Source: JADJDM01 sp044352985 (GTDB lineage Bacteria; Bacteroidota; Bacteroidia; B-17B0; Aurantibacillaceae). Taken from it: a DNA stretch of 64,000 bases. Positions 10,301 through 19,232 of this stretch are shown piece by piece. The translations under genes and the position numbers were made by a program. The number at the start of each line of letters is the position of its first letter. Positions within the stretch are counted from its first letter, which is position 1. The stretch is taken from NCBI GenBank assembly GCA_044352985.1, contig JBILCU010000002.1:62001-126000 (forward strand). The letters are read 5' to 3'. Under the pieces are notes generated by a model. It had not been told where the DNA came from. It saw only the letters and a list, made by a program, of their open reading frames with translations, and ran no database searches.

Positions 10301-13300
10301 AACATCTTTTTCAAAAGGAATAGATTTTCTTAATTCAAACACTAACAAAGGAGTATTACTCAATAATCCAGAATCTCGCTGGGCAGGTATAATGCGTAGA
10401 ATGGAAAATCCTGATTTCCAAACTGCAAACGTAGAGTTTATACAATTTTGGATGATGGATCCTTTTAATGATGACTACAATTCTGTTTTTCCCGGGCAAA
10501 CTTTGCCTACAAACGGTGAAATGATCATCAATTTAGGAAATGTATCGGAAGACATTAACAAAGACGGAAGAATGGCTTTTGAAAATGGTATTCCAAAACA
10601 AGGTGCCTACGGAGACACGTCAAAGGTTGACCCAACCGATTGGGGATTTGTCCCTAACCTTCCAATCATCACTCCTGCTTTTGATATTGATGAAAATTCC
10701 AGACCTAATCAAGATGTTGGTTTAGATGGTTTAAAAAGTGATGCTGAAAGAACTTATTTTCAAAGTTACTTAAATGCCATCAATAATAATGGAGGTGGTG
10801 GTGCAATTAGTGCTGCTAATTTAGATCCATCTGCAGATGATTATCATTTTTATAGAGGAGATGACTTTGATGCTGATCCTTCAGCAAATACACTTTACAG
10901 ATACAAATGGTTTAATAATATGGAGGCGAATTCGCCAACAGAAGCTCAGTATAAAAACCTCAATAACGATGGTTATCCTACAACTGCTTCAGTAATTCCT
11001 AGTTCTGAAGATGTAAACAGAGACAACACACTTAGTGAAACTGAAGCATATTATCAATACCGAATTAAAATTACACCTCAAGACCTCAACCCAGGAAATG
11101 TAGGAAACAATTACATTACAAATGTTTACGAATCTTCATTTACTGATGCAAATGGTAACGGTAAAAGTGTAAAATGGTACTTATTTAAAATACCGGTTGT
11201 TAATTTTGAACAAAAAATTGGTTCCATTGAAGGTTTTAATTCAATACGTTTTATGAGAACAATTTTGAAAGGGTTCTCTGCTCCGGTAGTTTGTCGTATG
11301 GCTAGAATGGAATTAGTAAGAAGCGACTGGAGAAGATTTGACGGTATAGGAGCAATGCCGGGAGATTATATTGGTGGCCCCGAAGACGGTGCAATTTTCG
11401 ACATATCAGCAGTTAATCTACAGGAAAACGGAACCAAAACACCTGTTAATTACGTGATGCCTCCAGGCATCAATCAACAGCAAAATGTTCAAACTACAAA
11501 TTTAGTGCTGCAAAACGAACAAGCCTTAGTATTAAGAACCTGTGGTTTGGCTGATGGTTATGCTAAAGCTGCTTACAAAAACATTAGTAATGATGTTCGT
11601 TCATTCAAGCATATGAAAATGTTTGTTCATGCTGAAAAAATAAATGAGAATACACTAAATGATGGAGACATGCAATTGTTCGTTCGAATTGGAACAGATT
11701 TCTTAAGCAATTATTACGAATATTCATTACCTTTAAAATTAACACCTGCAGGTAATTACGATGCCAACAGCGAGTCATCAAGAGGAATTGTTTGGCCTTC
11801 AGAAAACGAAGTGGATATAGATTTTGATCAAATCGTTAATCTTAAGTTAAAAAGACCTTACGGCACCATTGAACCCTATCAAGAAGGTATAGGTGAAGGG
11901 AAAATCATAAAAGTTGTTGGAAACCCAACAATTTCAGAATTAAAAACCATTATGGTCGGAATACGAAATCCAAAAGATTTAAGCAACGAACCAAAATGCA
12001 TTGAAGTTTGGATTAACGAATTGCGACTAACTGACTTTGTTCAGAAAGGTGGTTGGGCAGCAAACGCAAGAGTTACTGCAAAATTAGCAGATTTGGGACA
12101 ACTTGCTTTGTCTGGCGCTTATATGACTCCTTTTTTTGGTAGTATTGACAAAAAAGTAAGTGAGAGAAGCCGTGAAACGAATTTGCAATACGATGCCAGC
12201 ACCACTTTACAATTGGGGAAATTTTTACCTGATGATTGGAAAATTAATTTACCACTTTATTTAAACAAGGGAGAAATAATTTCTACTCCACAATTTGACC
12301 CTTCTAACCCGGATGTATTAATGACACGAATTGATGAATTTAAAGATGCAAGCGAAAATGATATCCTACAAATTAAAAATAGAGCTCAGGACATTACTCG
12401 AAGAAGAGGTTTAAACTTCACCAATGTAAGCAAACAGAGAAGCCCTACTAAAACAAAAAGTTACTTTTGGGATATAGAAAATTTTAATGTAACCTATGCA
12501 TTTAGTGAACAATACAAAAGAAACATCACTTTAACTCAAAACCTGACTAAAATTTACCGAACGGCATTAACGTACGGATACACTGCAACACCAAAAAATA
12601 TTAAGCCATTCGGAAAATCTAAATCTAAAATTTTAAACAACAAATGGTTTGCATTAATAAAAGATTTCAATTTTACACCACTTCCATCACGAATTGGGAT
12701 TAATGCCGAAATCAATCGTAATTATAATGAATATCAGAATCGTGATATTACAGTAAATAAAGAAATGCCATCCCAATTCAATAAAACGTTCTTCATGAAC
12801 AGAACTTATGATTTGAAGTGGGATTTTACAAAATCATTAAAATTTGATTTCACTGCCAATAACGATGCGCGTATTTTAGAACCAACAGGAAGAATTGACA
12901 CAAAAGAGGAAAAGGAAGTAATTAAACAAAATATTATTTCAGGAGGTATAAATACCGGCTACAGACATGCTTTAAATTTAAACTACACCATTCCAATTAA
13001 TAAAATCCCTTTGTTTGATTGGGTAACGGCTTCTGCAGCTTACAAAGCCAATTATCAGTTTACGCGTCGTCCATTTGCCGCAGATAGCTTAGGAAATACA
13101 CTTACAAATGGTAATACTAAATCATTAAACGGACAATTGAATTTTATAACACTTTATAATAAAATACCTTTTTTGAAAAAAATAAACAATAAAGGTAAAG
13201 GAGGTAAAGACAATAAGAGTAAATCAACGTCTGATACCACTAAAAAGAAATCAATCAATATTGTTGAAGAAATTTTTAAAGTTGTAATGATGGTAAAACA

Positions 13301-14696
13301 AGCCCAGGTTTCTTACTCAGAAAACAATGGTACTACCCTACCCGGCTATCTCGATTCAACTAAATTTTTCGGAATAAATCCTAATAATAAATTCCAACCC
13401 GGTTTTTTGTTTGTGGCAGGTTCTCAACAAAATGTTCTTCCTAATTTTATCAGAGACTCCTTATTAATAAAAAGAAACAACTTAAATAATCCGTTTGCGC
13501 AAACCAACAGCAAACAATTAAGTTTTAATGCTAAAGTGGAGCCTTTTAAGGATTTCAGAATTGATTTGAACGCAACCAGAAACATCAGTTTCAATTCATC
13601 ACAATTTGTCAACTATAATAAAACTGAAAATAAATACAGCACAAGCACATTTACCCGAACCGGTAATTATAGCATTTCTATAATTACCATTAAAACTGCT
13701 TTCGCAAAAGATGATAAAGAAACTTATACCAATTCGGTATTCCAGAATTTCTTAGATTACCGAAAAGATTTTGCTAAAAACCTATCCGAATTGAATCCTT
13801 TTTCTTCAAAATCAACAACCAATGAAGGATTTGATGGTTATTCCATAAACCAGCAGGATGTAATTTTGTATTCGTTTTTAGCTGCATATACCGGTAAAGG
13901 CACTACAATTGAAAAAACAGAATTCCCTAAAATTCCATTACCCAACTGGACATTAACCTATGATGGATTGAACAAATTAAAACCATTCAAAAAACACTTC
14001 AAAACAGTAACTTTAAGACATTCCTATAAATCAACCTACAATGTTGCCTCATTTACCAACAATCAGTTATTTACACCACAGGATGGACAGGAATTTGAAG
14101 ATGCAATTTATTCACTTGGAAGAGTAAACGGAGCAGGATCAAATTTTGCTTCAAAGTACCAAATTAATACAGTAACTATTCAGGAAAACTTTTCACCACT
14201 AATAAAAGTGGATATCACATTTGCTGAAAAAAAGAAAAAGAAAAAAGCCGATGGTACAACTCCACAATCCGGTTCACTAACAGCTAATTTAGAAATTAAA
14301 AAAGACAGAACAATAAGTTTAAATGCAAATATTCCTCAAATTACAGAAACAAGAGGAAGAGAATTAGTATTTGGAGCAGGCTACCGTTATCCTAAATTAA
14401 AAATCAATCAATTTAAAATAAAAGGGAAACCTCTTGAAAGTGATTTAAACTGCAAATTAGATCTTTCATTTAGAAATAATGTAACAATTCAACGTAGAGT
14501 AGTAGATGGAATTAGCGTACCATCTCTTGGACAAAACATTATAACACTCAAAACATCGGTTGATTATGCACTTACGCAATTTGTTAATTTAAGATTATAT
14601 TTTGATAAAATTATTAATAATCCGGTTGTAGCTACCTCCTTCCCTACCTCAAATACAAATGCAGGATTTAGCTTGAGATTTAACTTGGCTCAATAG
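7350..14696 (+). CDS. sprA: SprA, outer-membrane translocon of the type IX secretion system
   Basis: At 2448 residues this is the size of SprA (also called Sov), the giant beta-barrel that exports T9SS cargo across the outer membrane. The start is a TTG 1 base after ruvA and gives a signal peptide ending near residue 26 (NSNADSS). Long runs of alternating polar and aromatic residues fit barrel strands. Conserved stretches include GGELFDRIFGGNTVDIRPNG near residue 155 and SYLDDFEGS near residue 855. A Lys-rich loop (GKGGKDNKSKS) lies near residue 1950. The frame is intact across 7.3 kb. No other T9SS core gene is adjacent, though T9SS cargo and a PorV/PorQ protein lie elsewhere in the window. 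Confidence 0.95.
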   Translation: MKLGLKYSLVSVLSLSILSIVTNSNADSSVPESKFHSSQNNTNLILPVDSPLTDTSNLHYPIHNNGYYEPVYQSNHPLELNGTENIKNNTIYDTKTNQFLFEQKIGNQSFRPTTYMTDEEYQDYQFKQQVKSYFKSRIKAEDPNSLVKPNQLIPKLTVGGELFDRIFGGNTVDIRPNGSAELSFGLVTNKNGNPAIPVRQRKITNFDFNMKVQLNLVGKIGEKLKLTTNYNTEASFDFENQMKIEYNGLEDEILKTIEAGNVTLPTNSSLISGSQSLFGIKTKMQFGKLTAVTVVAQDRGKKSEVTLQGGSQTTPYMISADNYEANRHYFLSHYFRDNYNRWMKTIPMVSSDVVITKIEVWVTNRSAQQDEVRNIAGFSDLGEDSVKINPLSMSSSCVVPSNKAVVDSAGFIPKNGANSLYHILTNPTDGIIKDRNFSDITFKLKQNNPTLSNTCNYGNQFMEQGRDFDVVNRARKLKTTEYTLNRRLGYISLNQALNYDEVLCVSFQYTYNGQTYQVGEFSDQFPTGDQPLYLKLLKSTVLNTSIPMWDLMMKNVYSIGGYQINSQDFRLEIFRNTKGVDLPYISLPPIDNTPLLQAMGLDLINVNGDKLTDGYFDFVEGTTILSANGRVFMPSIEPFGSDLKAIIGSSTATNEYIFQELYDSTKVIAQQQTKKCVYKIKGSYKSSSSSEISLNSMNVPQGSVKVTAGGVPLNENVDYTVDYTLGRVKIINESILNSGQPIKVSSESNSMFNIQQKSLIGTRLDYKVNKDFSVGGTFMRLTERPLTQKVNFGDEPVSNIMWGTDFSHRADAPWLTRLVDKIPLINTKEKSSIQSSGEFAQLIAGHSKAINTDGSKGGNSYLDDFEGSVSQIDLRSSGAWSLASIPQGQNDLFPEASFDSTYSGFNRARMSWYTIDQSVFYLSGSLTPNNITKNVQSNNFMRPIIETELFPNKQPPNGQPVLLPVLDLAYYPSERGPYNYDVTPTSFSKGIDFLNSNTNKGVLLNNPESRWAGIMRRMENPDFQTANVEFIQFWMMDPFNDDYNSVFPGQTLPTNGEMIINLGNVSEDINKDGRMAFENGIPKQGAYGDTSKVDPTDWGFVPNLPIITPAFDIDENSRPNQDVGLDGLKSDAERTYFQSYLNAINNNGGGGAISAANLDPSADDYHFYRGDDFDADPSANTLYRYKWFNNMEANSPTEAQYKNLNNDGYPTTASVIPSSEDVNRDNTLSETEAYYQYRIKITPQDLNPGNVGNNYITNVYESSFTDANGNGKSVKWYLFKIPVVNFEQKIGSIEGFNSIRFMRTILKGFSAPVVCRMARMELVRSDWRRFDGIGAMPGDYIGGPEDGAIFDISAVNLQENGTKTPVNYVMPPGINQQQNVQTTNLVLQNEQALVLRTCGLADGYAKAAYKNISNDVRSFKHMKMFVHAEKINENTLNDGDMQLFVRIGTDFLSNYYEYSLPLKLTPAGNYDANSESSRGIVWPSENEVDIDFDQIVNLKLKRPYGTIEPYQEGIGEGKIIKVVGNPTISELKTIMVGIRNPKDLSNEPKCIEVWINELRLTDFVQKGGWAANARVTAKLADLGQLALSGAYMTPFFGSIDKKVSERSRETNLQYDASTTLQLGKFLPDDWKINLPLYLNKGEIISTPQFDPSNPDVLMTRIDEFKDASENDILQIKNRAQDITRRRGLNFTNVSKQRSPTKTKSYFWDIENFNVTYAFSEQYKRNITLTQNLTKIYRTALTYGYTATPKNIKPFGKSKSKILNNKWFALIKDFNFTPLPSRIGINAEINRNYNEYQNRDITVNKEMPSQFNKTFFMNRTYDLKWDFTKSLKFDFTANNDARILEPTGRIDTKEEKEVIKQNIISGGINTGYRHALNLNYTIPINKIPLFDWVTASAAYKANYQFTRRPFAADSLGNTLTNGNTKSLNGQLNFITLYNKIPFLKKINNKGKGGKDNKSKSTSDTTKKKSINIVEEIFKVVMMVKQAQVSYSENNGTTLPGYLDSTKFFGINPNNKFQPGFLFVAGSQQNVLPNFIRDSLLIKRNNLNNPFAQTNSKQLSFNAKVEPFKDFRIDLNATRNISFNSSQFVNYNKTENKYSTSTFTRTGNYSISIITIKTAFAKDDKETYTNSVFQNFLDYRKDFAKNLSELNPFSSKSTTNEGFDGYSINQQDVILYSFLAAYTGKGTTIEKTEFPKIPLPNWTLTYDGLNKLKPFKKHFKTVTLRHSYKSTYNVASFTNNQLFTPQDGQEFEDAIYSLGRVNGAGSNFASKYQINTVTIQENFSPLIKVDITFAEKKKKKKADGTTPQSGSLTANLEIKKDRTISLNANIPQITETRGRELVFGAGYRYPKLKINQFKIKGKPLESDLNCKLDLSFRNNVTIQRRVVDGISVPSLGQNIITLKTSVDYALTQFVNLRLYFDKIINNPVVATSFPTSNTNAGFSLRFNLAQ

Positions 14697-14718
14697 TAAT
14701 TTGTTAAAAACTAATGTA

Positions 14719-14749
14719 TTGAATAACTTAAATTTAATAACTATATTTG
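14719..14749 (+). promoter_or_regulatory. promoter, TTG-N20-TATATTTG, for the yfiR-like operon
   Basis: TTG at 14719-14721 and TATATTTG at 14742-14749 are separated by 20 bases, a full match to the Bacteroidota promoter form TTG-N(17-23)-TAnnTTTG. It lies 38 bases before the ATG of the YfiR-like gene and after the sprA stop, so this cassette has its own promoter. Confidence 0.65.
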
Positions 14750-14787
14750 CAATCCATTTTGGCAAGGATTTTGGTTAAGGAAAATAA

Positions 14788-15318
14788 ATGAAAAAATTTT
14801 TGATACTTTTTTGTGCTTGTTTACTTTGGTCTTTCGACCTAGTAGACTATAGCCTTTATCAAAAAGATGATATGCCTTCTAAAATAAAATCCAGTTTTAT
14901 ATACAATTTTGCAAAAAGCTTTCAATGGCCAGATAGTAATAATGATCAATTTTCAATTGCTATTTTAGGTGAAAATACCAGTTTACTTAACTACCTCAAT
15001 GAAATGTCTAATACCAAAATGATTGGTACTAAAAAAATAACCGTAAAAAAATACAACTCCATTTCTGAAATCACTAAGCCTGAAATTTTATACATTTTGC
15101 CAGATAAATCATCCTCTTTAGCTGATGCTGTAACTAAATTTAAAGGAAAAGGAACATTATTAATAACAGAAAAACAAGGTTCTGCAAATGCAGGAGCTGC
15201 AATAAACTTTGTAATTGAAAACAATAATATTAAATTTGAGCTAAATAAAACAAGTGCCGGTAAAGCAGGTTTAGTTGTTAGCTCAAAAATTGAAACAATG
15301 GCATTAAAAGTTTTTTAA
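14788..15318 (+). CDS. YfiR-like (DUF4154) periplasmic protein
   Basis: The 176-residue protein has a short signal peptide and then the YfiR/DUF4154 pattern: KIKSSFIYNFAKSFQWP at the start of the domain, a FSIAILG strand, an ILYILPDKS strand, GTLLITEKQG, and a closing INFVIENNNIKFELNKTSAGKAGL followed by SSKI. In Pseudomonas, YfiR is a periplasmic repressor of the diguanylate cyclase YfiN. Here no GGDEF gene is nearby. Instead the gene is followed by a TPR protein and a membrane-bound HAMP-SpoIIE phosphatase, so it may act as their extracytoplasmic input. That role is inference from gene order. Confidence 0.85.
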   Translation: MKKFLILFCACLLWSFDLVDYSLYQKDDMPSKIKSSFIYNFAKSFQWPDSNNDQFSIAILGENTSLLNYLNEMSNTKMIGTKKITVKKYNSISEITKPEILYILPDKSSSLADAVTKFKGKGTLLITEKQGSANAGAAINFVIENNNIKFELNKTSAGKAGLVVSSKIETMALKVF

Positions 15319-15319
15319 C

Positions 15320-16207
15320 GTGCATAAAAAATTATACATATTATTTTTTGTTCTGCTTTTTACCGTTGCATTTAATAGTCTATATGCCCAGACTTATAAA
15401 GTTCAACAAGCTTACGATTGTGTAAAAGCAGGTAAATTAGATTCTGCAAAATACTATATAGAAGTGAGCATGAATGACACTTTAGCTAAATCTGATTTTC
15501 AAACTTGGTATATTAAAGGATTTATTTATAAAGAACTATATAAGCAAAGAGAGGCAGAAAATGTAACTTCTACTGCAAGAAAAATTGCAGTAGAATCTTT
15601 TAACAAAGCACTTGAACTTGATAAAGAAAAACAACAAAAAGAAAGTATCATTCAAAATTTAAAGTTTTTAGGCTCAAAATATTTTAACGATGCTAAGAAG
15701 AATATTGATTCTGTAAATTATTCAAAATCATTAGAATGCTTTAATAATTATATTACAATTTATAAATCTATCGATTCTAATTTTGATGAAAAATCAAAAT
15801 CAATTGAATATTATCTTTCTCTTAGCTATTACTTTCAAGAAATCTTTGAAAGTAATGCTTCCACTAAAGCTCTAGAAAAAACAAAGGAATATTTATATAA
15901 AGCTCTTGAAATAAATACTAACTCAATAATGGCCAATAAAAATATGGCTGTTCTATATTACAACATGGGAGTTAATATCATTAAAAAGATGGATTATGAT
16001 GTTGATCTTGAAGAACTTTATAAATTACAAGAGGAAGCAACTAAATTATTTAAACACGCTGAGCCTTATATGACTAAGGCATACAATCTTTCTCCCGGAG
16101 ACAGAACAATATTAGAAGGAATGCAAGGAATTTACTATCAGTTAAACGATGCTGATAAATCTAATGAATTCAAGAAAAAACTTGAAGATTTAAATAAACA
16201 AAATTAA
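15320..16207 (+). CDS. secreted tetratricopeptide-repeat protein
   Basis: The start is a GTG 1 base after the YfiR-like stop, and it gives a clear signal peptide ending LYAQ near residue 24. The 295-residue product is almost wholly helical. TPR-like units include AYDCVKAGKLDSAKYYIEVS, ARKIAVESFNKALELDKEKQ, TKEYLYKALEINTNSIMANK and MTKAYNLSPGDRTILEGM. There is no enzymatic motif. TPR proteins hold other proteins, and tight coupling to the YfiR-like and SpoIIE phosphatase genes suggests a periplasmic scaffold in one signalling unit. This is inferred from position only. Confidence 0.8.
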   Translation: MHKKLYILFFVLLFTVAFNSLYAQTYKVQQAYDCVKAGKLDSAKYYIEVSMNDTLAKSDFQTWYIKGFIYKELYKQREAENVTSTARKIAVESFNKALELDKEKQQKESIIQNLKFLGSKYFNDAKKNIDSVNYSKSLECFNNYITIYKSIDSNFDEKSKSIEYYLSLSYYFQEIFESNASTKALEKTKEYLYKALEINTNSIMANKNMAVLYYNMGVNIIKKMDYDVDLEELYKLQEEATKLFKHAEPYMTKAYNLSPGDRTILEGMQGIYYQLNDADKSNEFKKKLEDLNKQN

Positions 16208-16219
16208 AATTCCTTTAGG

Positions 16220-18010
16220 GTGAAATTTACAATAGGAAAAAAAATAGGATTTGGTTTCGGCGTCGTAATCATTTTAACTATTGTAGCATTCATTTTCACA
16301 AACATTACTCTTAAAGATTCTAAACAAAAAACAGATAACGTTGTCAAAATTGTTACTCCAAGTGTTGCTGCACTTAATGATTTTAACCTACTTCTTGAGA
16401 GTTCTCAACGTTTAATAAGCAAATGGGTAAACGTTCAATCTGTAGAAGATGAGATTTTTAAATTGGAACTTAAAGATTTAATTATTCATGAATACCCATT
16501 AATAAAATCTAAAATTGATTCACTTTCAGTCACTTGGACAAAAGAAGAAAAAGTAAATGTTGACTCTATTTTTAAGTTTACAGATAACTTATTCGTTACT
16601 TATCAAAATGAAATTATGACAAACGTAACTGATTTTTCAAGTTACGATGATGCGCAAGTAATGTTTCCTGTTAAAGTAGTTTTAGAAGATACAGAAACAA
16701 ATGCTGAAATTATTCATGCAAGGTTATATGGCTTAATTGAATCTCAAAAATCACACGCTGTTGATGTTACAAGAGAAATGTTTATCTCTTTCAGTTTTTT
16801 ACAAGAATTTGTAAAATGGCTTGGAGTAGCTTTAGTTATTGGAGGGATTTTTGTGGCAATGATTACTATTCGTACAATTGTAAAACCTGTTAAAACCTTA
16901 AAAGAAATTTTAAAAGCCATGAGTTTGGGTATAATTCCTAAAGAAAAAATTCCAAACAGAAGCGATGAAATTGGAGACATGAGTAAAGCGCTAAATGGTT
17001 TAATCGGCGCTTTAGAAAGTACAACAGAATTTGCTAATCAGGTTGGTAGTGGTAATTTTTCATCTGCTTATGAACCACTTTCTGAACATGATGATTTAGG
17101 ACATGCACTTATTAAAATGCGTTATAACCTTGCAGAGAATGAGCGAATACTTGAACAAAAAGTTATTGAAAGAACAGAAGAAGTTGTTAGGCAAAAAGAA
17201 GAAATTTTACAAAAGACAACAGAACTTGAGTTATTATTTACTCAAGTAACTGATAGTATACGTTATGCTAAAAGAATTCAAGAGGCAATTTTACCTCCTG
17301 AATCATACACTAAAAAAATTCTACCTAAATCTTTTATTTTATACAAACCAAAAGATATAGTGTCTGGTGATTTCTATTGGTTAGGGAAAAAATCAAATAA
17401 AGCAATGGTTGCCGCTGTTGACTGTACGGGTCATGGAGTTCCGGGTGCATTTATGAGTATTGTAGGATATAATCTATTAAGAGACATCACTAAAAACTCA
17501 TCATTAGAAAAGCCGGGTGAAATTATGGATGCAATGAGCGATGGCGTTAACAAAACGCTTCACAATAGCAAGTCTAATGATGAAAATGCTCAAAAAACAA
17601 AAGATGGTATGGACATGACCTTATTATCTATTGATTTTGAGAAAAATAAAGTTCAATTTTCAGGTGCTAACAATCCGCTTTATATTTCTAGGAATAATGA
17701 AATTATTCAAATAAAAGCTGATAAATTCCCTATTGGATATAACATTTTTGACGAACCAAAAAACTATACCACTCACGAATTGGATATACAAAAAGGTGAT
17801 GTACTTTATATTTTCTCTGATGGATACGCAGATCAATTTGGTGGACCAAAAGGGAAAAAACTAATGGCAGGTAAATTCAGAGAAGTTTTATTACAAGCTT
17901 CAAAATTAAACATAAACGACCAGAAAAACTTCTTAAACAAAACAATAGAAGACTGGAAAGGAGATCACGAACAAGTAGATGATATCCTTGTAATTGGCGT
18001 TCAAATTTAG
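16220..18010 (+). CDS. membrane HAMP-SpoIIE (PP2C-like) serine phosphatase
   Basis: The 596-residue protein starts with GTG at 16220. Hydrophobic helices near residues 8-28 and 197-218 frame a helical extracytoplasmic sensor of the four-helix type. A HAMP linker follows (IVKPVKTLKEILKAM), then a coiled coil around residues 300-350 rich in Glu and Lys. The C-terminal SpoIIE phosphatase domain shows PKDIVSGDFYW, AAVDCTGHGVPGAFMS, DGMDMTLL, FSDGYADQFGG and VDDILVIGV, with the aspartates that bind metal. Such proteins usually dephosphorylate anti-sigma-factor antagonists. No sigma or anti-sigma gene is adjacent. It is the output member of the YfiR-TPR-phosphatase cassette. Confidence 0.9.
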   Translation: MKFTIGKKIGFGFGVVIILTIVAFIFTNITLKDSKQKTDNVVKIVTPSVAALNDFNLLLESSQRLISKWVNVQSVEDEIFKLELKDLIIHEYPLIKSKIDSLSVTWTKEEKVNVDSIFKFTDNLFVTYQNEIMTNVTDFSSYDDAQVMFPVKVVLEDTETNAEIIHARLYGLIESQKSHAVDVTREMFISFSFLQEFVKWLGVALVIGGIFVAMITIRTIVKPVKTLKEILKAMSLGIIPKEKIPNRSDEIGDMSKALNGLIGALESTTEFANQVGSGNFSSAYEPLSEHDDLGHALIKMRYNLAENERILEQKVIERTEEVVRQKEEILQKTTELELLFTQVTDSIRYAKRIQEAILPPESYTKKILPKSFILYKPKDIVSGDFYWLGKKSNKAMVAAVDCTGHGVPGAFMSIVGYNLLRDITKNSSLEKPGEIMDAMSDGVNKTLHNSKSNDENAQKTKDGMDMTLLSIDFEKNKVQFSGANNPLYISRNNEIIQIKADKFPIGYNIFDEPKNYTTHELDIQKGDVLYIFSDGYADQFGGPKGKKLMAGKFREVLLQASKLNINDQKNFLNKTIEDWKGDHEQVDDILVIGVQI

Positions 18011-18030
18011 GTTCCCTTAACTTTATTATC

Positions 18031-19104
18031 ATGATTGAGAAATTAGAATCCGTTAAAAAAAGATTCGAAGATGTTGAATTAAAACTATCCGATCCACAAA
18101 TTATTTCGGATATGAACCAGTTTAAAAAACTTAATAAAGAATACAGAGATTTACAACCTATCATTGATATTTATCAAGAATACAGAATTGTTCTTAATAA
18201 TATTGATTCAGCTAAAGAAATTATAGGTATCGAAAAGGATAAAGAATTAATTGATATGGCAAAATCTGAATTGGATGAAAGTTCCAAATCAAAAGAGGAG
18301 CTGGAAGAAAAAATCAAATTTATGCTCATTCCTAAAGATCCTGAAGATGCAAAAGATGTAGTGATGGAAATTCGTGCAGGAACAGGTGGTGATGAGGCAT
18401 CCATTTTTGCTGGAGATTTATTTGAAATGTACCGCAGATACTTTGAAATCAAAGGTTATTCTATGGAAGTAGTTGATGAAAGTCCTGGAACAATGGGAGG
18501 ATTCAAAGATATAGTATTAAATGTTAGAGGTAATAATACCTATGGAACGTTAAAATTTGAAAGTGGTGTTCACCGTGTTCAGCGTGTACCTGCAACCGAA
18601 ACACAAGGTAGAGTTCATACTTCAGCCGCAACAGTAATTGTTATGCCCGAAGCCGAAGATGTAGATGTTGTTATCAATCCTGCTGATTTAGAAATACAAA
18701 CATCTCGTTCTGGGGGCGCAGGTGGGCAAAATGTAAATAAAGTAGAAACAAAAGTTCAAATCACACACAAGCCAACAGGTATAATGGTTACCTGTCAAAT
18801 TGAACGATCTCAATTAGGAAATAAAGAACGAGCGATGGTTATGTTAAGAACAAAACTTTATGAGTTGGAATTACAAAAATTAGCCGATAGTCAAAGTGCA
18901 AAAAGAAAAACTATTGTAGCTACTGGCGACAGATCTGCTAAAATCAGAACATATAATTATCCTCAAAACAGAATCACCGATCATAGAATTAATTTAACCC
19001 TTTATAATTTAACTGATTTCGTTAATGGCAATATTCAAAATATGATTGATTCGTTGCAATTTGCAGAAAATGTAGAGCGATTAAAAGAAGGTGGATTGAA
19101 TTAA
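18031..19104 (+). CDS. prfA: peptide chain release factor 1
   Basis: The 357-residue protein is RF-1, which reads UAA and UAG and triggers peptide release on the ribosome. The GGQ loop appears as SGGAGGQNVNK near residue 230. The tripeptide anticodon PAT, diagnostic for RF-1 rather than RF-2, is seen in VQRVPATETQGRVHTS. The acidic GTGGDEASIFAGDL segment is also typical. Length is standard for RF-1, and no frameshift site of the prfB kind is present. It lies 20 bases after the SpoIIE phosphatase gene and may be read through from it. Confidence 0.97.
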   Translation: MIEKLESVKKRFEDVELKLSDPQIISDMNQFKKLNKEYRDLQPIIDIYQEYRIVLNNIDSAKEIIGIEKDKELIDMAKSELDESSKSKEELEEKIKFMLIPKDPEDAKDVVMEIRAGTGGDEASIFAGDLFEMYRRYFEIKGYSMEVVDESPGTMGGFKDIVLNVRGNNTYGTLKFESGVHRVQRVPATETQGRVHTSAATVIVMPEAEDVDVVINPADLEIQTSRSGGAGGQNVNKVETKVQITHKPTGIMVTCQIERSQLGNKERAMVMLRTKLYELELQKLADSQSAKRKTIVATGDRSAKIRTYNYPQNRITDHRINLTLYNLTDFVNGNIQNMIDSLQFAENVERLKEGGLN

Positions 19105-19202
19105 TTTCTAAAATTTACACAAATTATATTTTCAAGCATTCAATTGTGAATATCTAAATTGAATATTGGATATTTAGATGTTTTACAACTTAACATGTAT
19201 TT

Positions 19203-19210
19203 TATCTTTG
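19203..19210 (+). promoter_or_regulatory. -7 box TATCTTTG upstream of topoisomerase IV A
   Basis: TATCTTTG is a perfect TAnnTTTG match in the 107-base gap after prfA. Transcription would begin a few bases after it, which places the ATG at 19233 in the transcript but leaves the in-frame TTG at 19212 practically at the start site. The box therefore favours the ATG. Confidence 0.6.
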
Positions 19211-19232
19211 CTTGTTAAATTTCAGAAATTTC

